A stretch of 33,814 bases of DNA, from positions 1 through 33,814 of the forward strand of contig JARLJN010000173.1 of the NCBI GenBank assembly GCA_031291255.1, in the 5' to 3' direction. The notes below the pieces were generated by a model, which was not told where the DNA came from, did no database searches, and worked only from the letters and a program-made list of their open reading frames with translations. A program made the translations under genes and the position numbers. Position 1 is the stretch's first letter. Each line of letters begins with the position of its first letter. Shown one piece after another: positions 25,625 through 33,814 of the stretch. This stretch comes from Gammaproteobacteria bacterium (GTDB lineage: Bacteria > Pseudomonadota > Gammaproteobacteria > DSM-16500).

Positions 25625-25930
25625 TTACCAACTGGCTTTATGCATACCTGGCACCAAACCATTCATAACTGCGCTACGCATATGCATCCTACATAACCCA
25701 GTTAAACGATTGTAGGCTCTAGATCTGCCACACATTCTACAACGACTTCTTTGTCGTGATAGACTCGAATCACGCGGAAGAGCCAACAATGCTTGTTGAG
25801 CTTCCCAACGCTCTTCATCACTTAAATGAACATTACTTATTGCTTCTTTAAGCTTCTCACGCTTCTCACGAAATTTCGTATTTAAGCGAGTACGCTTTTT
25901 TTCACGTTCAACCATTGAAACTTTAGCCAT
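25625..25930 (-). CDS. rpsN: 30S ribosomal protein S14, long form with CxxC/CxxH
   Basis: S14 belongs to the 30S head. The 101 residues make it the long form, ending NGLVPGMHKASW like E. coli. Unlike the E. coli protein it has C64, C67, C80 and H83, spaced CxxC-x12-CxxH, which is the zinc-ribbon spacing of the short zinc-type S14 with His as the fourth ligand. It may therefore bind zinc. It follows rplE by six bases. Confidence 0.95.
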   Translation of the reverse strand: MAKVSMVEREKKRTRLNTKFREKREKLKEAISNVHLSDEERWEAQQALLALPRDSSLSRQRSRCRMCGRSRAYNRLTGLCRMHMRSAVMNGLVPGMHKASW

Positions 25931-25936
25931 AGAATT

Positions 25937-26488
25937 TTATCCTGCATCTTTTTCTTTAAAAGGAAAATTAAAAGCTTCTAAAAGCGCTTGTGCTTCTTTA
26001 TTAGATTTCGCTGAAGTGGTGATAGTAATATCTAAACCTCTCAATGCGTCAACCTTATCGTATTCAATTTCAGGAAATACAATTTGTTCTTTAAAGCCTA
26101 AACTGTAATTACCACGACCATCAAAAGATTTGTTACTAAGACCACGAAAATCACGTACTCGCGGTAAAGCAATAGATATTAATCTATCTAAAAATTCATA
26201 CATCTGCTTACCACGTAACGTTACTTTACAACCTATAGGCCAGCCTTCACGAAGCTTAAATCCAGCTATAGATTTTCTGGCAATTGTTGCAACAGGTTTT
26301 TGTCCGGTAATTTTTTCTAGCTCAGCCATAGCAGATGCGATAATTTTCTTATCTTCCATCGCCTTACCTAATCCCATATTAAGAGTGATCTTATTAATAC
26401 GAGGTACCTGCATTATAGATTTATATTTAAATTTATTTTTTAAGCTTTCAACTATATCTTCACGATATAGATTAAGTAATCTTGCCAT
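25937..26488 (-). CDS. rplE: 50S ribosomal protein L5
   Basis: L5 binds 5S rRNA and touches S13 across the subunit bridge. [20 protein letters not shown] (about 29-48), [22 protein letters not shown] and [21 protein letters not shown] are characteristic. The 183 residues compare with 179 in E. coli. It is 14 bases after rplX. Confidence 0.97.
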   Translation of the reverse strand: MARLLNLYREDIVESLKNKFKYKSIMQVPRINKITLNMGLGKAMEDKKIIASAMAELEKITGQKPVATIARKSIAGFKLREGWPIGCKVTLRGKQMYEFLDRLISIALPRVRDFRGLSNKSFDGRGNYSLGFKEQIVFPEIEYDKVDALRGLDITITTSAKSNKEAQALLEAFNFPFKEKDAG

Positions 26489-26502
26489 GGCACACCCTGC
26501 TT

Positions 26503-26829
26503 TTATACGCCTACGTCGACCACTTCATCAGTGGATTTAAAATATCGCACTTTGCGACCATCTTCTAAAACTCTAATCCCCACACGGCTACCTTTTTGAG
26601 TAGCTGGATTATAAAGCATTACATTAGAACCTTGGATAGGTAATGTTTTTAAAACTATCCCTCCACGTTCGTCTGCATTAGGATTAGCTTTAACATGCTT
26701 TTTAGCAGTATTAATTCCTTCTACTAAAAGCTTTTTACCTTTAAGTAAAACAGACAACACAATGCCTCTCTTACCTTTGTCTTTACCTGTAATAACTACA
26801 ACTTCATCGCCTTTCTTTATCTTTTTCAT
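26503..26829 (-). CDS. rplX: 50S ribosomal protein L24
   Basis: L24 is an assembly-initiating protein near the exit tunnel. The KOW motif is seen at the start, [24 protein letters not shown], followed by [15 protein letters not shown] and the usual [22 protein letters not shown]. The 108 residues compare with about 104 in E. coli. It is the gene after rplN, the normal spc order. Confidence 0.97.
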   Translation of the reverse strand: MKKIKKGDEVVVITGKDKGKRGIVLSVLLKGKKLLVEGINTAKKHVKANPNADERGGIVLKTLPIQGSNVMLYNPATQKGSRVGIRVLEDGRKVRYFKSTDEVVDVGV

Positions 26830-26852
26830 TCTGTTGCTCTCTAAATGAACAT

Positions 26853-27221
26853 CTATAGTACTTCAGGGGCTAAGGATATAATCTTCATAAAATTATCTCC
26901 TCGCAATTCACGAGTAATAGGTCCAAAAATTCGTGTTCCAATCGGTTGCATTTGTGGATTTAACAACACAACAGCATTTTCATCAAAGCGTATAACTGAG
27001 CCATCAGGACGTCTAATACCTTTGCAAGTTCTTACAATAACAGCGTTCAATACTTCCCCTTTCTTTACTTTTCCACGGGGTATAGCCTCTTTTACGCTGA
27101 CTTTAATAATATCACCAATATTTGCGTAACGACGATGTGATCCACCTAGGACCTTAATACACATTACGCGACGCGCACCACTATTGTCCGCCACATCAAG
27201 CACCGTCTGCGTTTGAATCAT
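26853..27221 (-). CDS. rplN: 50S ribosomal protein L14
   Basis: L14 forms an intersubunit bridge and is the target of the silencing factor Rsf[29 protein letters not shown] is its N-terminal signature and [13 protein letters not shown] lies near the end. The 122 residues are usual. A 102-base gap precedes it, holding a promoter candidate, in keeping with it being the first gene of the spc operon. Confidence 0.97.
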   Translation of the reverse strand: MIQTQTVLDVADNSGARRVMCIKVLGGSHRRYANIGDIIKVSVKEAIPRGKVKKGEVLNAVIVRTCKGIRRPDGSVIRFDENAVVLLNPQMQPIGTRIFGPITRELRGDNFMKIISLAPEVL

Positions 27222-27260
27222 GCTCTAACTCCAAATTTATGACGGAAATTAAGACCGCCA

Positions 27261-27269
27261 ATACTATCA
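27261..27269 (-). promoter_or_regulatory. Candidate spc-operon promoter before rplN
   Basis: On the minus strand an extended -10 TGATAGTAT ends about 40 bases before the rplN start and is followed by TGGCGGTC, a GC-rich discriminator. A TTTCAA lies 16 bases upstream of TAGTAT as a weak -35. Upstream of that is a T-rich tract (complement of 27285-27307). Confidence 0.4.
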
Positions 27270-27323
27270 CTATCATGTATATTTGAAAAATAAAAAAAAC
27301 AAAAAAACGAAAATATATTAATA

Positions 27324-27599
27324 TTATTCAGTTTGATCGCTTTCAACCTGGTCTATTACTTTTACAAGAACCCAATGTTTTGTCTTTGAAATAGGTCTAC
27401 TATTAGAAATTAGGACTAAATCGCCTAATTTTCCTAAATTTTCACTATCATGTGCATACATTTTTGAAGAACGTTTAATATATTTACCATAAAGAGGGTG
27501 TTTAATTTTGCGTTCTACTTGAACAACGATGGTTTTATTCATCTTGTCACTAATTACTTTACCTACAACGGTACGATTTAGTTCATTTTGCTCTGTCAT
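27324..27599 (-). CDS. rpsQ: 30S ribosomal protein S17
   Basis: S17 is an early 16S rRNA binder with an OB fold. [32 protein letters not shown] (about 9-40) and [18 protein letters not shown] are the signatures. The 91 residues compare with 84 in E. coli. Its ATG overlaps the rpmC stop by four bases. It is the last gene of the S10-type section before the gap to rplN. Confidence 0.96.
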   Translation of the reverse strand: MTEQNELNRTVVGKVISDKMNKTIVVQVERKIKHPLYGKYIKRSSKMYAHDSENLGKLGDLVLISNSRPISKTKHWVLVKVIDQVESDQTE

Positions 27600-27793
27600 G
27601 ATGATAAACCTTCTCTCTCGCTTAGTATGGTTTTTATCCGTGCAATCTGTTTTCTGATCTTGCCAAAAAGATGAGGCAGGGGTGATTGACCAATACCTTT
27701 CTGTACACGTAAATTAAACTGTTCACGCAATAAAGCTAAAATTTCATTATTAAGCTCTAAAACTGATTTTTTTCTAAGTTCAGTGGCATTCAT
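27596..27793 (-). CDS. rpmC: 50S ribosomal protein L29
   Basis: This is a 65-residue two-helix protein near the exit tunnel, where SRP and trigger factor dock. [33 protein letters not shown] is the usual first helix, and [19 protein letters not shown] residues form the second. Its start overlaps the rplP stop by one base (TAATG). Confidence 0.96.
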   Translation of the reverse strand: MNATELRKKSVLELNNEILALLREQFNLRVQKGIGQSPLPHLFGKIRKQIARIKTILSEREGLSS

Positions 27794-28206
27794 TACATTA
27801 TCGTCCGCGTTTCAAATATTGATTTAACAGGTAACTTAGCTGCAGCTAATCTAAGCGCTTCACGTGCTAGATCTTCTGTAACACCTTCAATTTCAAACAT
27901 CATTCGGCCTGGTTGTACTAGAGCCACCCAATATTCAACGTTACCCTTACCTTTACCTTGTCTAACTTCTAATGGCTTTTTTGATATAGGCTTGTCAGGG
28001 AAAATACGTATCCATACTTTACCGCCACGTTTAACATGTCGTGATAAAGCTCTTCTTGCAGCTTCAATTTGGCGAGAAGTAATACGACCAAATTCAGTAG
28101 ATTTTAAACCAAACTCTCCAAAACTAACCTTATTGCCTCTGGTGGCAACACCACGATTACGGCCTTTAAATTGTTTACGGTATTTTGTCCGTTTAGGCTG
28201 CAACAT
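27793..28206 (-). CDS. rplP: 50S ribosomal protein L16
   Basis: L16 helps place the A-site t[28 protein letters not shown] starts it, with [29 protein letters not shown] and the [27 protein letters not shown] stretch following. The 137 residues match 136 in E. coli. It starts two bases after the rpsC stop. Confidence 0.97.
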   Translation of the reverse strand: MLQPKRTKYRKQFKGRNRGVATRGNKVSFGEFGLKSTEFGRITSRQIEAARRALSRHVKRGGKVWIRIFPDKPISKKPLEVRQGKGKGNVEYWVALVQPGRMMFEIEGVTEDLAREALRLAAAKLPVKSIFETRTIM

Positions 28207-28208
28207 TG

Positions 28209-28898
28209 TTACTCCTCCTGTTTCGCTGAAGTTTTTTCAGTAGCAACTGCATTTTCAGCCTGCCCTTTGTCACCAATCACTTCGCCTTTAAAGATCCAGA
28301 CCTTTACTCCAATAACACCGTATGTAGTAAAAGCTTCGCCTAGACCATAATCAATATCAGCACGCAATGTATGCAAAGGAACTCGACCTTCTCTATACCA
28401 TTCACTACGAGCAATTTCAGCTCCACCTAAGCGACCACTTACACAAATCTTTATGCCTTTAGCACCCAGTCGAATTGCTGTTGTAACAGCACGTTTCATG
28501 GCACGTCTAAACATTACCCGCTTTTCAAGTTGCTGTGCGATAGATTCAGCTACTAGTTTTGCATCTAGCTCAGGCTTTCGTACTTCTTCAATACTTATGT
28601 GCACAGGCACTTTTAATATTTTATTAATCTCATCACGTAGTACTTCAATTTCTTTACCACTTCTACCGATGATTACACCAGGTCGTGCAGTATAAACTGT
28701 AATTTTTGCATTCCGCGCAGGTCTATCGATCTGAATTCTGCTGATACCTGCTTGTGCCAATTTTTTATGTAGGTATTCACGAACTTTAATATCCGCACAC
28801 AAGGTGTTTGCAAAATCTTTCGATGGTGCATACCAGCGTGATGACCAATCTTTTACAATGCCTAAGCGTATGCCTATGGGATGAACTTTTTGCCCCAT
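28209..28898 (-). CDS. rpsC: 30S ribosomal protein S3
   Basis: S3 lines the mRNA entry channel. [24 protein letters not shown] starts it, the type II KH domain has [19 protein letters not shown] (about 73-91), and the C-terminal half has [39 protein letters not shown]. The 229 residues fit (233 in E. coli). It starts six bases after the rplV stop. Confidence 0.98.
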   Translation of the reverse strand: MGQKVHPIGIRLGIVKDWSSRWYAPSKDFANTLCADIKVREYLHKKLAQAGISRIQIDRPARNAKITVYTARPGVIIGRSGKEIEVLRDEINKILKVPVHISIEEVRKPELDAKLVAESIAQQLEKRVMFRRAMKRAVTTAIRLGAKGIKICVSGRLGGAEIARSEWYREGRVPLHTLRADIDYGLGEAFTTYGVIGVKVWIFKGEVIGDKGQAENAVATEKTSAKQEE

Positions 28899-28904
28899 CT
28901 CTAA

Positions 28905-29240
28905 TTACTCCTCATCAGACACAATTACAGTTATATGACAGGTAGGCTTTAATATACGAGATCCACGCCCTTTAGCTCTAGCATGCATTCGTTTATAAGT
29001 AGATCCCTGGTCAGCAAATACTTTAGCAATTTTTAATTCATCAATGTCAGCACCTTGATTATGTTCAGCGTTTGCTATTGCTGACTCAAGGACTTTTTTA
29101 ACTACTGCTGCAGCTTTTTTAGTACTAAACTTTAAAACATCTAATGCTCGGTCAACAGGCATACCTCTAACCTGATCACATACTAGTCGGCATTTTTGTG
29201 CAGACAGTCTGGCATATTTTAATCGAGCCGCGACTTCCAT
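28905..29240 (-). CDS. rplV: 50S ribosomal protein L22
   Basis: L22 sends a long hairpin into the peptide exit tunnel, where macrolide resistance mutations occur. [23 protein letters not shown] residues start it, and [24 protein letters not shown] is the hairpin with its return strand; no deletion or insertion is seen in the loop. The 111 residues compare with 110 in E. coli. Confidence 0.97.
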   Translation of the reverse strand: MEVAARLKYARLSAQKCRLVCDQVRGMPVDRALDVLKFSTKKAAAVVKKVLESAIANAEHNQGADIDELKIAKVFADQGSTYKRMHARAKGRGSRILKPTCHITVIVSDEE

Positions 29241-29265
29241 TATTATTTACCCCCTACAAACTTTA

Positions 29266-29556
29266 TTACTTTTGTTCATCTTTACCTTTAGCCTTTCTAT
29301 CGCCAGAATGGCCTCGAAAGGTACGTGTAGCAGCGAATTCGCCTAATTTATGGCCTACCATGTTTTCTGTAATGAAAACAGGGACATGTAAGCGACCATT
29401 ATGTACCGCTATAGTCAACCCTACCATTTCTGGCAATATCATAGACCTTCGCGACCAAGTTTTTATTGGACGCTTATTACTAGAAGAAACTGCCTCTTCC
29501 ACTTTTTTAATAAGATGCGTATCTACAAACGGTCCTTTTTTAACTGAACGTGGCAC
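29266..29556 (-). CDS. rpsS: 30S ribosomal protein S19
   Basis: S19 lies in the 30S head next to S13. [22 protein letters not shown] starts it, with [43 protein letters not shown] and [11 protein letters not shown] near the end. The 96 residues match the family (92 in E. coli). It follows rplB by 38 bases. Confidence 0.97.
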   Translation of the reverse strand: MPRSVKKGPFVDTHLIKKVEEAVSSSNKRPIKTWSRRSMILPEMVGLTIAVHNGRLHVPVFITENMVGHKLGEFAATRTFRGHSGDRKAKGKDEQK

Positions 29557-29594
29557 GTTTCAATCCTCACTTAATTATTAACTTTTAAACAAAA

Positions 29595-30419
29595 TTACCC
29601 GCGTCTATCACGTACGATATACTGATCTGTACGTTTATTTTTACGAGTCTTATATCCTTTTGTTGGAACACCCCAAGGTGATACTGGATGTCGTCCTCCA
29701 GAAGTTTTACCTTCACCACCACCATGTGGGTGATCGATTGGGTTCATTGCAACTCCTCGCACAGTTGGACGAATTCCTCTTCTACGTTTAGCCCCGGCAT
29801 TTCCTAATGAGACTAAATTATGTTCAGAATTGCTAACCTCTCCAATGATTGCTCTACATTCTGTTTGCACTTTACGCATTTCACCAGATCGAAGTCTTAA
29901 TGTTGCATACATGCCTTCACGTGCTACTAATTGAACAGATGTTCCTGCACTTCTAGCAAGTTGAGCACCTTTACCAGGCTTAAGCTCCACACAATGTATA
30001 GTTGCACCAATTGGTATGTTTGCTATAGGTAGACAATTACCAGGCTTAATAGGTGAATCTTTTCCTGATCTGATCTCATCACCTGCCTTTACACCACTAG
30101 GAGCGACAATATACCTTCTTTCTCCATCTGCATAAAGAACTAATGCAATATGTGCACTTCTATTAGGATCGTACTCTAGACGCTCCACTCTAGCTTGAAT
30201 GCCATCTTTATCACGTTTAAAATCAATTACTCGATAACGTTGCTTATGACCGCCACCAATATGACGACACGTAATCCTACCTAAATTATTACGGCCACCT
30301 GTTTTATTTTTCTTCGTAAGAAGCGGAGCATATGGTTCGCCTTTATGAAGATCACTATTAGAAACCCTTACGACAAATCGTCGCCCTGGTGAGGTTGGTT
30401 TTGATTTTACTATTGCCAT
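29595..30419 (-). CDS. rplB: 50S ribosomal protein L2
   Basis: L2 supports the peptidyl transferase centre. [20 protein letters not shown] starts it, and the conserved [25 protein letters not shown] near the end holds the histidine long linked to activity. I choose the ATG at 30419 (274 residues, 273 in E. coli) because GAGG is five bases before it; a GTG at 30434 would add five residues. A 239-base gap with its own promoter separates it from rplW. Confidence 0.97.
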   Translation of the reverse strand: MAIVKSKPTSPGRRFVVRVSNSDLHKGEPYAPLLTKKNKTGGRNNLGRITCRHIGGGHKQRYRVIDFKRDKDGIQARVERLEYDPNRSAHIALVLYADGERRYIVAPSGVKAGDEIRSGKDSPIKPGNCLPIANIPIGATIHCVELKPGKGAQLARSAGTSVQLVAREGMYATLRLRSGEMRKVQTECRAIIGEVSNSEHNLVSLGNAGAKRRRGIRPTVRGVAMNPIDHPHGGGEGKTSGGRHPVSPWGVPTKGYKTRKNKRTDQYIVRDRRG

Positions 30420-30486
30420 ATATTCCTCGATCACTCTTTTTCGGTCGGTATTTGGTTTATGTCTAACCTAGCAATGGAACTGCGCT

Positions 30487-30492
30487 ATTATA
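30487..30492 (-). promoter_or_regulatory. Internal promoter before rplB
   Basis: On the minus strand a perfect TATAAT (30487-30492) is followed by AGCGCAG, the GCGC-type discriminator of stringently controlled promoters. The -35 is weak, but the region above it is A/T-rich like an UP element. It lies about 65 bases before the L2 start, in a place where the S10 operon normally has no gap. Confidence 0.5.
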
Positions 30493-30523
30493 TAGGCATG
30501 TTTACAAAACGAAACAAATTTTT

Positions 30524-30572
30524 GCTTCTAAAACAATAATTTTGATAGAAGCCTAAAATCGTTAACGATTTT
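30524..30572. repeat. Inverted repeat and 18-base palindrome between rplW and rplB
   Basis: GCTTCTA (30524-30530) pairs with TAGAAGC (30546-30552), and AAAATCGTTAACGATTTT (30555-30572) is a perfect 18-base palindrome. On the minus strand both lie downstream of rplW and above the rplB promoter. They could end part of the upstream transcript (a T-run of only four follows) or bind a regulator. Confidence 0.45.
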
Positions 30573-30673
30573 TTAATTTAATAGACTTGCAGAATATATC
30601 TAAAGAAAAGATCAACTCACACAACAAGCGATATTTTGAATAGTTTTCAGCCAGTGACTATCAATAAGTTAGC

Positions 30674-30970
30674 TTAATTACTCCCGGCAAAATTAATTTC
30701 TTGCCCAGCCATGAGACTAACATAAGCTTTTTTCCAAGCTTTGCTTTTGCCCTGAACCTTACCAAAACGTCTTGGTTTAGGTTTCACATTAACAATTCTT
30801 ACTGCATCTACTTGAGTTTTAAATAAAAGCTCAATTGCATTTTTAATTTCATGTTTATTTGCATCACTGGCAACTTCAAATACGTATTCACGTCGTTTTT
30901 CAGTCGCAATTGCTGCTTTTTCAGACATGTGTGGAGATAAAATAATCTTTAGTAAGCGTTCATGGTTCAT
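30674..30970 (-). CDS. rplW: 50S ribosomal protein L23
   Basis: L23 is the docking site for trigger factor and SRP at the tunnel exit. [16 protein letters not shown] starts it, with [43 protein letters not shown] as the core. The 98 residues match (100 in E. coli). It overlaps the rplD stop by four bases, and unusually it is followed by a 239-base spacer rather than directly by rplB. Confidence 0.97.
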   Translation of the reverse strand: MNHERLLKIILSPHMSEKAAIATEKRREYVFEVASDANKHEIKNAIELLFKTQVDAVRIVNVKPKPRRFGKVQGKSKAWKKAYVSLMAGQEINFAGSN

Positions 30971-31578
30971 TTTAATACTTCCTCAAGCTGCTTAATTGCT
31001 GCGGCAGTGATAAGTACTTTTTCTGCGCCTACCAAAGAAGCAGGATCAATAGCAGCAACATCACGCACATCAATATTTACTAAATTACGAGCTGATAAAT
31101 ATAAACTTTCATCTACATTATCAGTAACAATCAATAAGTTATTATTGAGTTTAAGATTATTTAACTGAGTTATTAGATCTTTTGTTTTAGGTGAGTCTAC
31201 TGAAAAAGATTCAACTACTACCAATCTATCTAACCGTAATAGCTCTGATAAAATTGATCTTAAAGCTGCACGGTACATTTTTTTATTTACTTTTTGCTCA
31301 TAGCTGCGTGGCTTAGCAGCGAATGTTACGCCACCCTTTCGCCAAATTGGACTTCTGATTGTACCTGCACGTGCACGCCCTGAACCTTTTTGATTCCATG
31401 GTTTAATACCACCACCACGAACCTCTGAACGTGTTTTTTGTGCTTGTGTACCAGCTCTACCACCAGATAAAAAAGCGGTTACAACTTGATGAATAAGAGG
31501 CTCATTATATTCACATGAAAATATATTCTCTGACACTTCAAGTTTTTTAGACTTTGAACCAAGTAATTGAATTTCCAT
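30967..31578 (-). CDS. rplD: 50S ribosomal protein L4
   Basis: L4 lines the exit tunnel and in E. coli represses the S10 operon both in transcription and translation. The tunnel loop [35 protein letters not shown] (about 59-93) is intact, followed by [16 protein letters not shown]. The 203 residues match (201 in E. coli). Its start overlaps the rplC stop by one base. No clear S10-type attenuator leader can be judged because the operon head is outside the window. Confidence 0.97.
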   Translation of the reverse strand: MEIQLLGSKSKKLEVSENIFSCEYNEPLIHQVVTAFLSGGRAGTQAQKTRSEVRGGGIKPWNQKGSGRARAGTIRSPIWRKGGVTFAAKPRSYEQKVNKKMYRAALRSILSELLRLDRLVVVESFSVDSPKTKDLITQLNNLKLNNNLLIVTDNVDESLYLSARNLVNIDVRDVAAIDPASLVGAEKVLITAAAIKQLEEVLK

Positions 31579-32240
31579 TAGCTAACCACCCCTTGACGCT
31601 CTTTTTTTACTGCAGGTCGAATAATCACATCAGATCCTGGAGCACCCGGGACTACGCCCTTGATTAATACTAAATTTCTTTCAGCATCAATTCTTACAAT
31701 TTTTTGTGAAAGTATAGTTCGCTGAACATTACCTAATTGACCACACATTTTTTTACCTTTAAAGACTTTACCTGGAGATTGTCTTTGGCCTATAGATCCT
31801 GGTACCCGATGAGATCTTGAGTTACCGTGTGTAGCATCTTGAGCAGAAAAATGATGTCTCTTAATAGTTCCAGCAAAACCTTTACCTTTACTTGTACTTG
31901 TTACATCTACCCAAGTAACATCGTTAAAAAGGTCAATTTTTAATTCTGAACCTACTACTATATCATTGAGTTTAGTCATTTCATCTAAACGAAACTCCCA
32001 AAGACCTTTACCTGGCTCTACACCTGCTTTAGCATAGTGACCAGCTGCAGGTTTAGTTACACGCGATCGTCTACGTGAACCTGTTGTAACCTGTAGTGCT
32101 TTATATCCATCATTTTCTTGGGTCTTAATTTGTGTCACACGATTAGGCAAGACCTCAACTACTGTTACTGGTATTGATATACCATCCTCAGTAAAGACCC
32201 TAGTCATTCCACACTTTCGACCGACTAAACTTATAGTCAT
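31578..32240 (-). CDS. rplC: 50S ribosomal protein L3
   Basis: L3 starts large-subunit assembly and reaches toward the peptidyl transferase centre. [26 protein letters not shown] opens it, and the internal loop has [30 protein letters not shown]. The Gln of RQSPG corresponds to the residue methylated by PrmB in E. coli. The 220 residues are slightly more than the E. coli 209. It follows rpsJ by 45 bases. Confidence 0.97.
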   Translation of the reverse strand: MTISLVGRKCGMTRVFTEDGISIPVTVVEVLPNRVTQIKTQENDGYKALQVTTGSRRRSRVTKPAAGHYAKAGVEPGKGLWEFRLDEMTKLNDIVVGSELKIDLFNDVTWVDVTSTSKGKGFAGTIKRHHFSAQDATHGNSRSHRVPGSIGQRQSPGKVFKGKKMCGQLGNVQRTILSQKIVRIDAERNLVLIKGVVPGAPGSDVIIRPAVKKERQGVVS

Positions 32241-32285
32241 TTTCTACCCGCCTCTTAAATAAGCACTTACTAAATTTGCTTAATT

Positions 32286-32618
32286 TTAATTTTCAACATC
32301 TACACTGATTTGAACGTCAACACCAGCAGCTAAGTCTAGCTTCATCAATGCATCTATAGTCTTATCCGTAGGTTGGTTAATATCTACAACCCGCTTATGA
32401 GTCCTAAGTTCATATTGATCACGCGCATCTTTATCACCATGTGGTGATATTAGCACGGTATATCGTTCGATCTGTGTTGGCAAAGGAATGGGCCCATGTA
32501 CTTGCGCTCCAGTCCGTTTTGCTGTTTCAACAATTTCTCGTGTCGAACGGTCGATCAATCTGTGATCAAAAGCTTTTAAACGAATTCGTATTCTTTGGTT
32601 TTTTCTTCCAGTAGTCAT
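32286..32618 (-). CDS. rpsJ: 30S ribosomal protein S10
   Basis: S10 lies in the 30S head and, as NusE, also takes part in transcription antitermination. [36 protein letters not shown] starts it and [16 protein letters not shown] ends it. The 110 residues include about six extra at the N-terminus and one or two at the C-terminus compared with E. coli. It is five bases after tuf, so tuf and the S10 section are co-transcribed here. Confidence 0.97.
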   Translation of the reverse strand: MTTGRKNQRIRIRLKAFDHRLIDRSTREIVETAKRTGAQVHGPIPLPTQIERYTVLISPHGDKDARDQYELRTHKRVVDINQPTDKTIDALMKLDLAAGVDVQISVDVEN

Positions 32619-32623
32619 AATTA

Positions 32624-33814
32624 TTACTCGATAACCTTAGCCACAACACCAGCTCCAACAGTACGTCCACCTTCACGAATCGCAAAGCGTAAGCCTTCTT
32701 CCATCGCAATTGGCGCTATCAACGTTACCACCATATTTATATTATCTCCCGGCATTACCATCTCTACTCCTTCTGGTAATTGCACTTCGCCAGTTACGTC
32801 TGTTGTACGAAAATAAAACTGCGGACGGTAACCTTTAAAAAATGGAGTGTGACGACCACCTTCTTCTTTCGATAAAACATATATTTCTGACTCAAACTTT
32901 GTATGCGGTGTGATCGAACCTGGTTTTGCTAACACTTGACCACGCTCAACATCTTCACGCTTAGTGCCTCGCAATAACACACCAACGTTGTCTCCCGCAC
33001 GGCCTTCATCTAACAGCTTACGGAACATTTCTACGCCTGTGCAGGTCGTTTTGATCGTTGGTCTTAACCCAATAATCTCAACATCTTCACCTACTTTTAC
33101 TATTCCTCTTTCTACGCGACCTGTCACGACTGTTCCACGGCCTGATATAGAGAATACATCTTCTATTGGTAATAAAAATGGTTGATCTATCTTTCGTTCT
33201 GGCTGTGGAAAGTATTCATCCATTGCTTGAACTAATTTAACTATGGATGGAACTCCTATTTCACTCTGATCTCCTTCCAACGCCTTCAATGCTGATCCTG
33301 TTATTACAGGCGTCTTCTCTCCAGGAAAATCATAGCTAGTGAGTAAGTCTCTTACTTCCATTTCTACTAATTCTAATAATTCTTTATCATCTACCATGTC
33401 TGCTTTATTTAAATATACAACTATATAAGGTACGCCTACTTGACGTGCCAACAGTATGTGCTCACGTGTTTGTGGCATTGGGCCGTCTGCTGCTGAACAT
33501 ACTAATATAGCTCCGTCCATCTGTGCAGCACCTGTAATCATGTTCTTCACATAATCAGCATGGCCAGGACAGTCAACATGTGCATAGTGTCTTTTATCAG
33601 ATTGATATTCTACGTGCGCTGTTGCTATCGTAATACCACGAGCTCTTTCTTCAGGAGCTTTATCAATTTGATCGTAACCTAGAACCTCGCCTCCAAACTT
33701 ATCAGCCATGCATTTCGTCAATGCCGCTGTTAACGTTGTCTTACCATGATCTACGTGGCCTATGGTGCCTACGTTTAAATGGGGCTTATTTCGTTCAAAT
33801 ACTGCTTTTGCCAT
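32624..33814 (-). CDS. tuf: Elongation factor Tu
   Basis: EF-Tu brings aminoacyl-tRNA to the ribosome. The gene is complete and its ATG is the last codon of the window. The G1 loop GHVDHGKT is at residues 19-26, the switch region [13 protein letters not shown] carries Thr62, DCPGH is at 81-85 (catalytic His85) and NKAD at 136-139; domains 2 and 3 follow to residue 396. The switch-region wording (ATAH rather than NTSH as in E. coli) resembles Legionella/Coxiella EF-Tu as I recall it. Confidence 0.98.
   Translation of the reverse strand: MAKAVFERNKPHLNVGTIGHVDHGKTTLTAALTKCMADKFGGEVLGYDQIDKAPEERARGITIATAHVEYQSDKRHYAHVDCPGHADYVKNMITGAAQMDGAILVCSAADGPMPQTREHILLARQVGVPYIVVYLNKADMVDDKELLELVEMEVRDLLTSYDFPGEKTPVITGSALKALEGDQSEIGVPSIVKLVQAMDEYFPQPERKIDQPFLLPIEDVFSISGRGTVVTGRVERGIVKVGEDVEIIGLRPTIKTTCTGVEMFRKLLDEGRAGDNVGVLLRGTKREDVERGQVLAKPGSITPHTKFESEIYVLSKEEGGRHTPFFKGYRPQFYFRTTDVTGEVQLPEGVEMVMPGDNINMVVTLIAPIAMEEGLRFAIREGGRTVGAGVVAKVIE

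Noticed and set aside
30435..30673. Riboswitch or tRNA gene in the rplW-rplB gap
   Set aside because: No cloverleaf or known riboswitch core could be found; the visible elements are a promoter and two simple inverted repeats lying upstream of it.
1..33814. CRISPR array, rRNA or tRNA genes
   Set aside because: No spaced direct repeats, no rRNA cores and no cloverleaf with a GTTC arm were seen anywhere in the window.

Overview
The window is an AT-rich stretch of a gammaproteobacterial chromosome. The tuf to rplQ ribosomal order, a full minCDE locus and the rlmN / rodZ / hisS / yfgM / bamB / der block are all gammaproteobacterial. The EF-Tu sequence (a [11 protein letters not shown] switch region), as I remember it, looks like that of Legionellales (Legionella/Coxiella relatives). 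A eukaryotic-like F-box plus ankyrin protein fits a host-associated member of that order. The assignment is an inference from reading, not from a database search.

Layout. 1-490: a Rieske ferredoxin-like gene on the minus strand. 637-11618: a plus-strand housekeeping block, ndk, rlmN, three small membrane-protein genes (yqjD/yqjE type), rodZ, hisS, an orphan 191-residue gene, the ABC-F ATPase yheS, yfgM, bamB and der. 11621-15546: an accessory island on the minus strand with a 595-residue protein carrying 35-residue repeats, an F-box/ankyrin protein, and a secreted DUF1259 (LppY/LpqO-type) protein. 15547-16036: a gene-free stretch with two strong hairpins. 16037-18361: yajQ-minC-minD-minE. 18511-18543: an intrinsic terminator. 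18556-33814: one long minus-strand run of 31 translation genes plus secY and rpoA, from tuf at the window edge to rplQ, including rpmJ (37 codons).

How the genes work together. The plus-strand block joins nucleotide supply (Ndk), rRNA/tRNA modification (RlmN), His-tRNA charging (HisS), ribosome rescue or assembly factors (YheS, Der), cell shape (RodZ) and outer-membrane protein assembly (YfgM, BamB). The minus-strand run is the S10-spc-alpha superoperon. It appears to be divided by internal promoters before rplB, rplN and rpsM, and it ends at a palindromic terminator after rplQ. MinCDE places the division septum, and yajQ is placed so that it is translated just ahead of minC.

The most interesting part is the island between der and minE. 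The F-box/ankyrin gene and the 595-residue repeat gene are 11 bases apart on one strand and look co-transcribed. Both have the architecture of proteins delivered into eukaryotic cells, although no secretion system is present in the window. Other points of note are an unusually long N-terminal tail on ribosomal protein S11, a CxxC-x12-CxxH metal-site variant in S14, a 239-base promoter-bearing gap between rplW and rplB, and a 12-base palindrome at the start point of the orphan gene after hisS.
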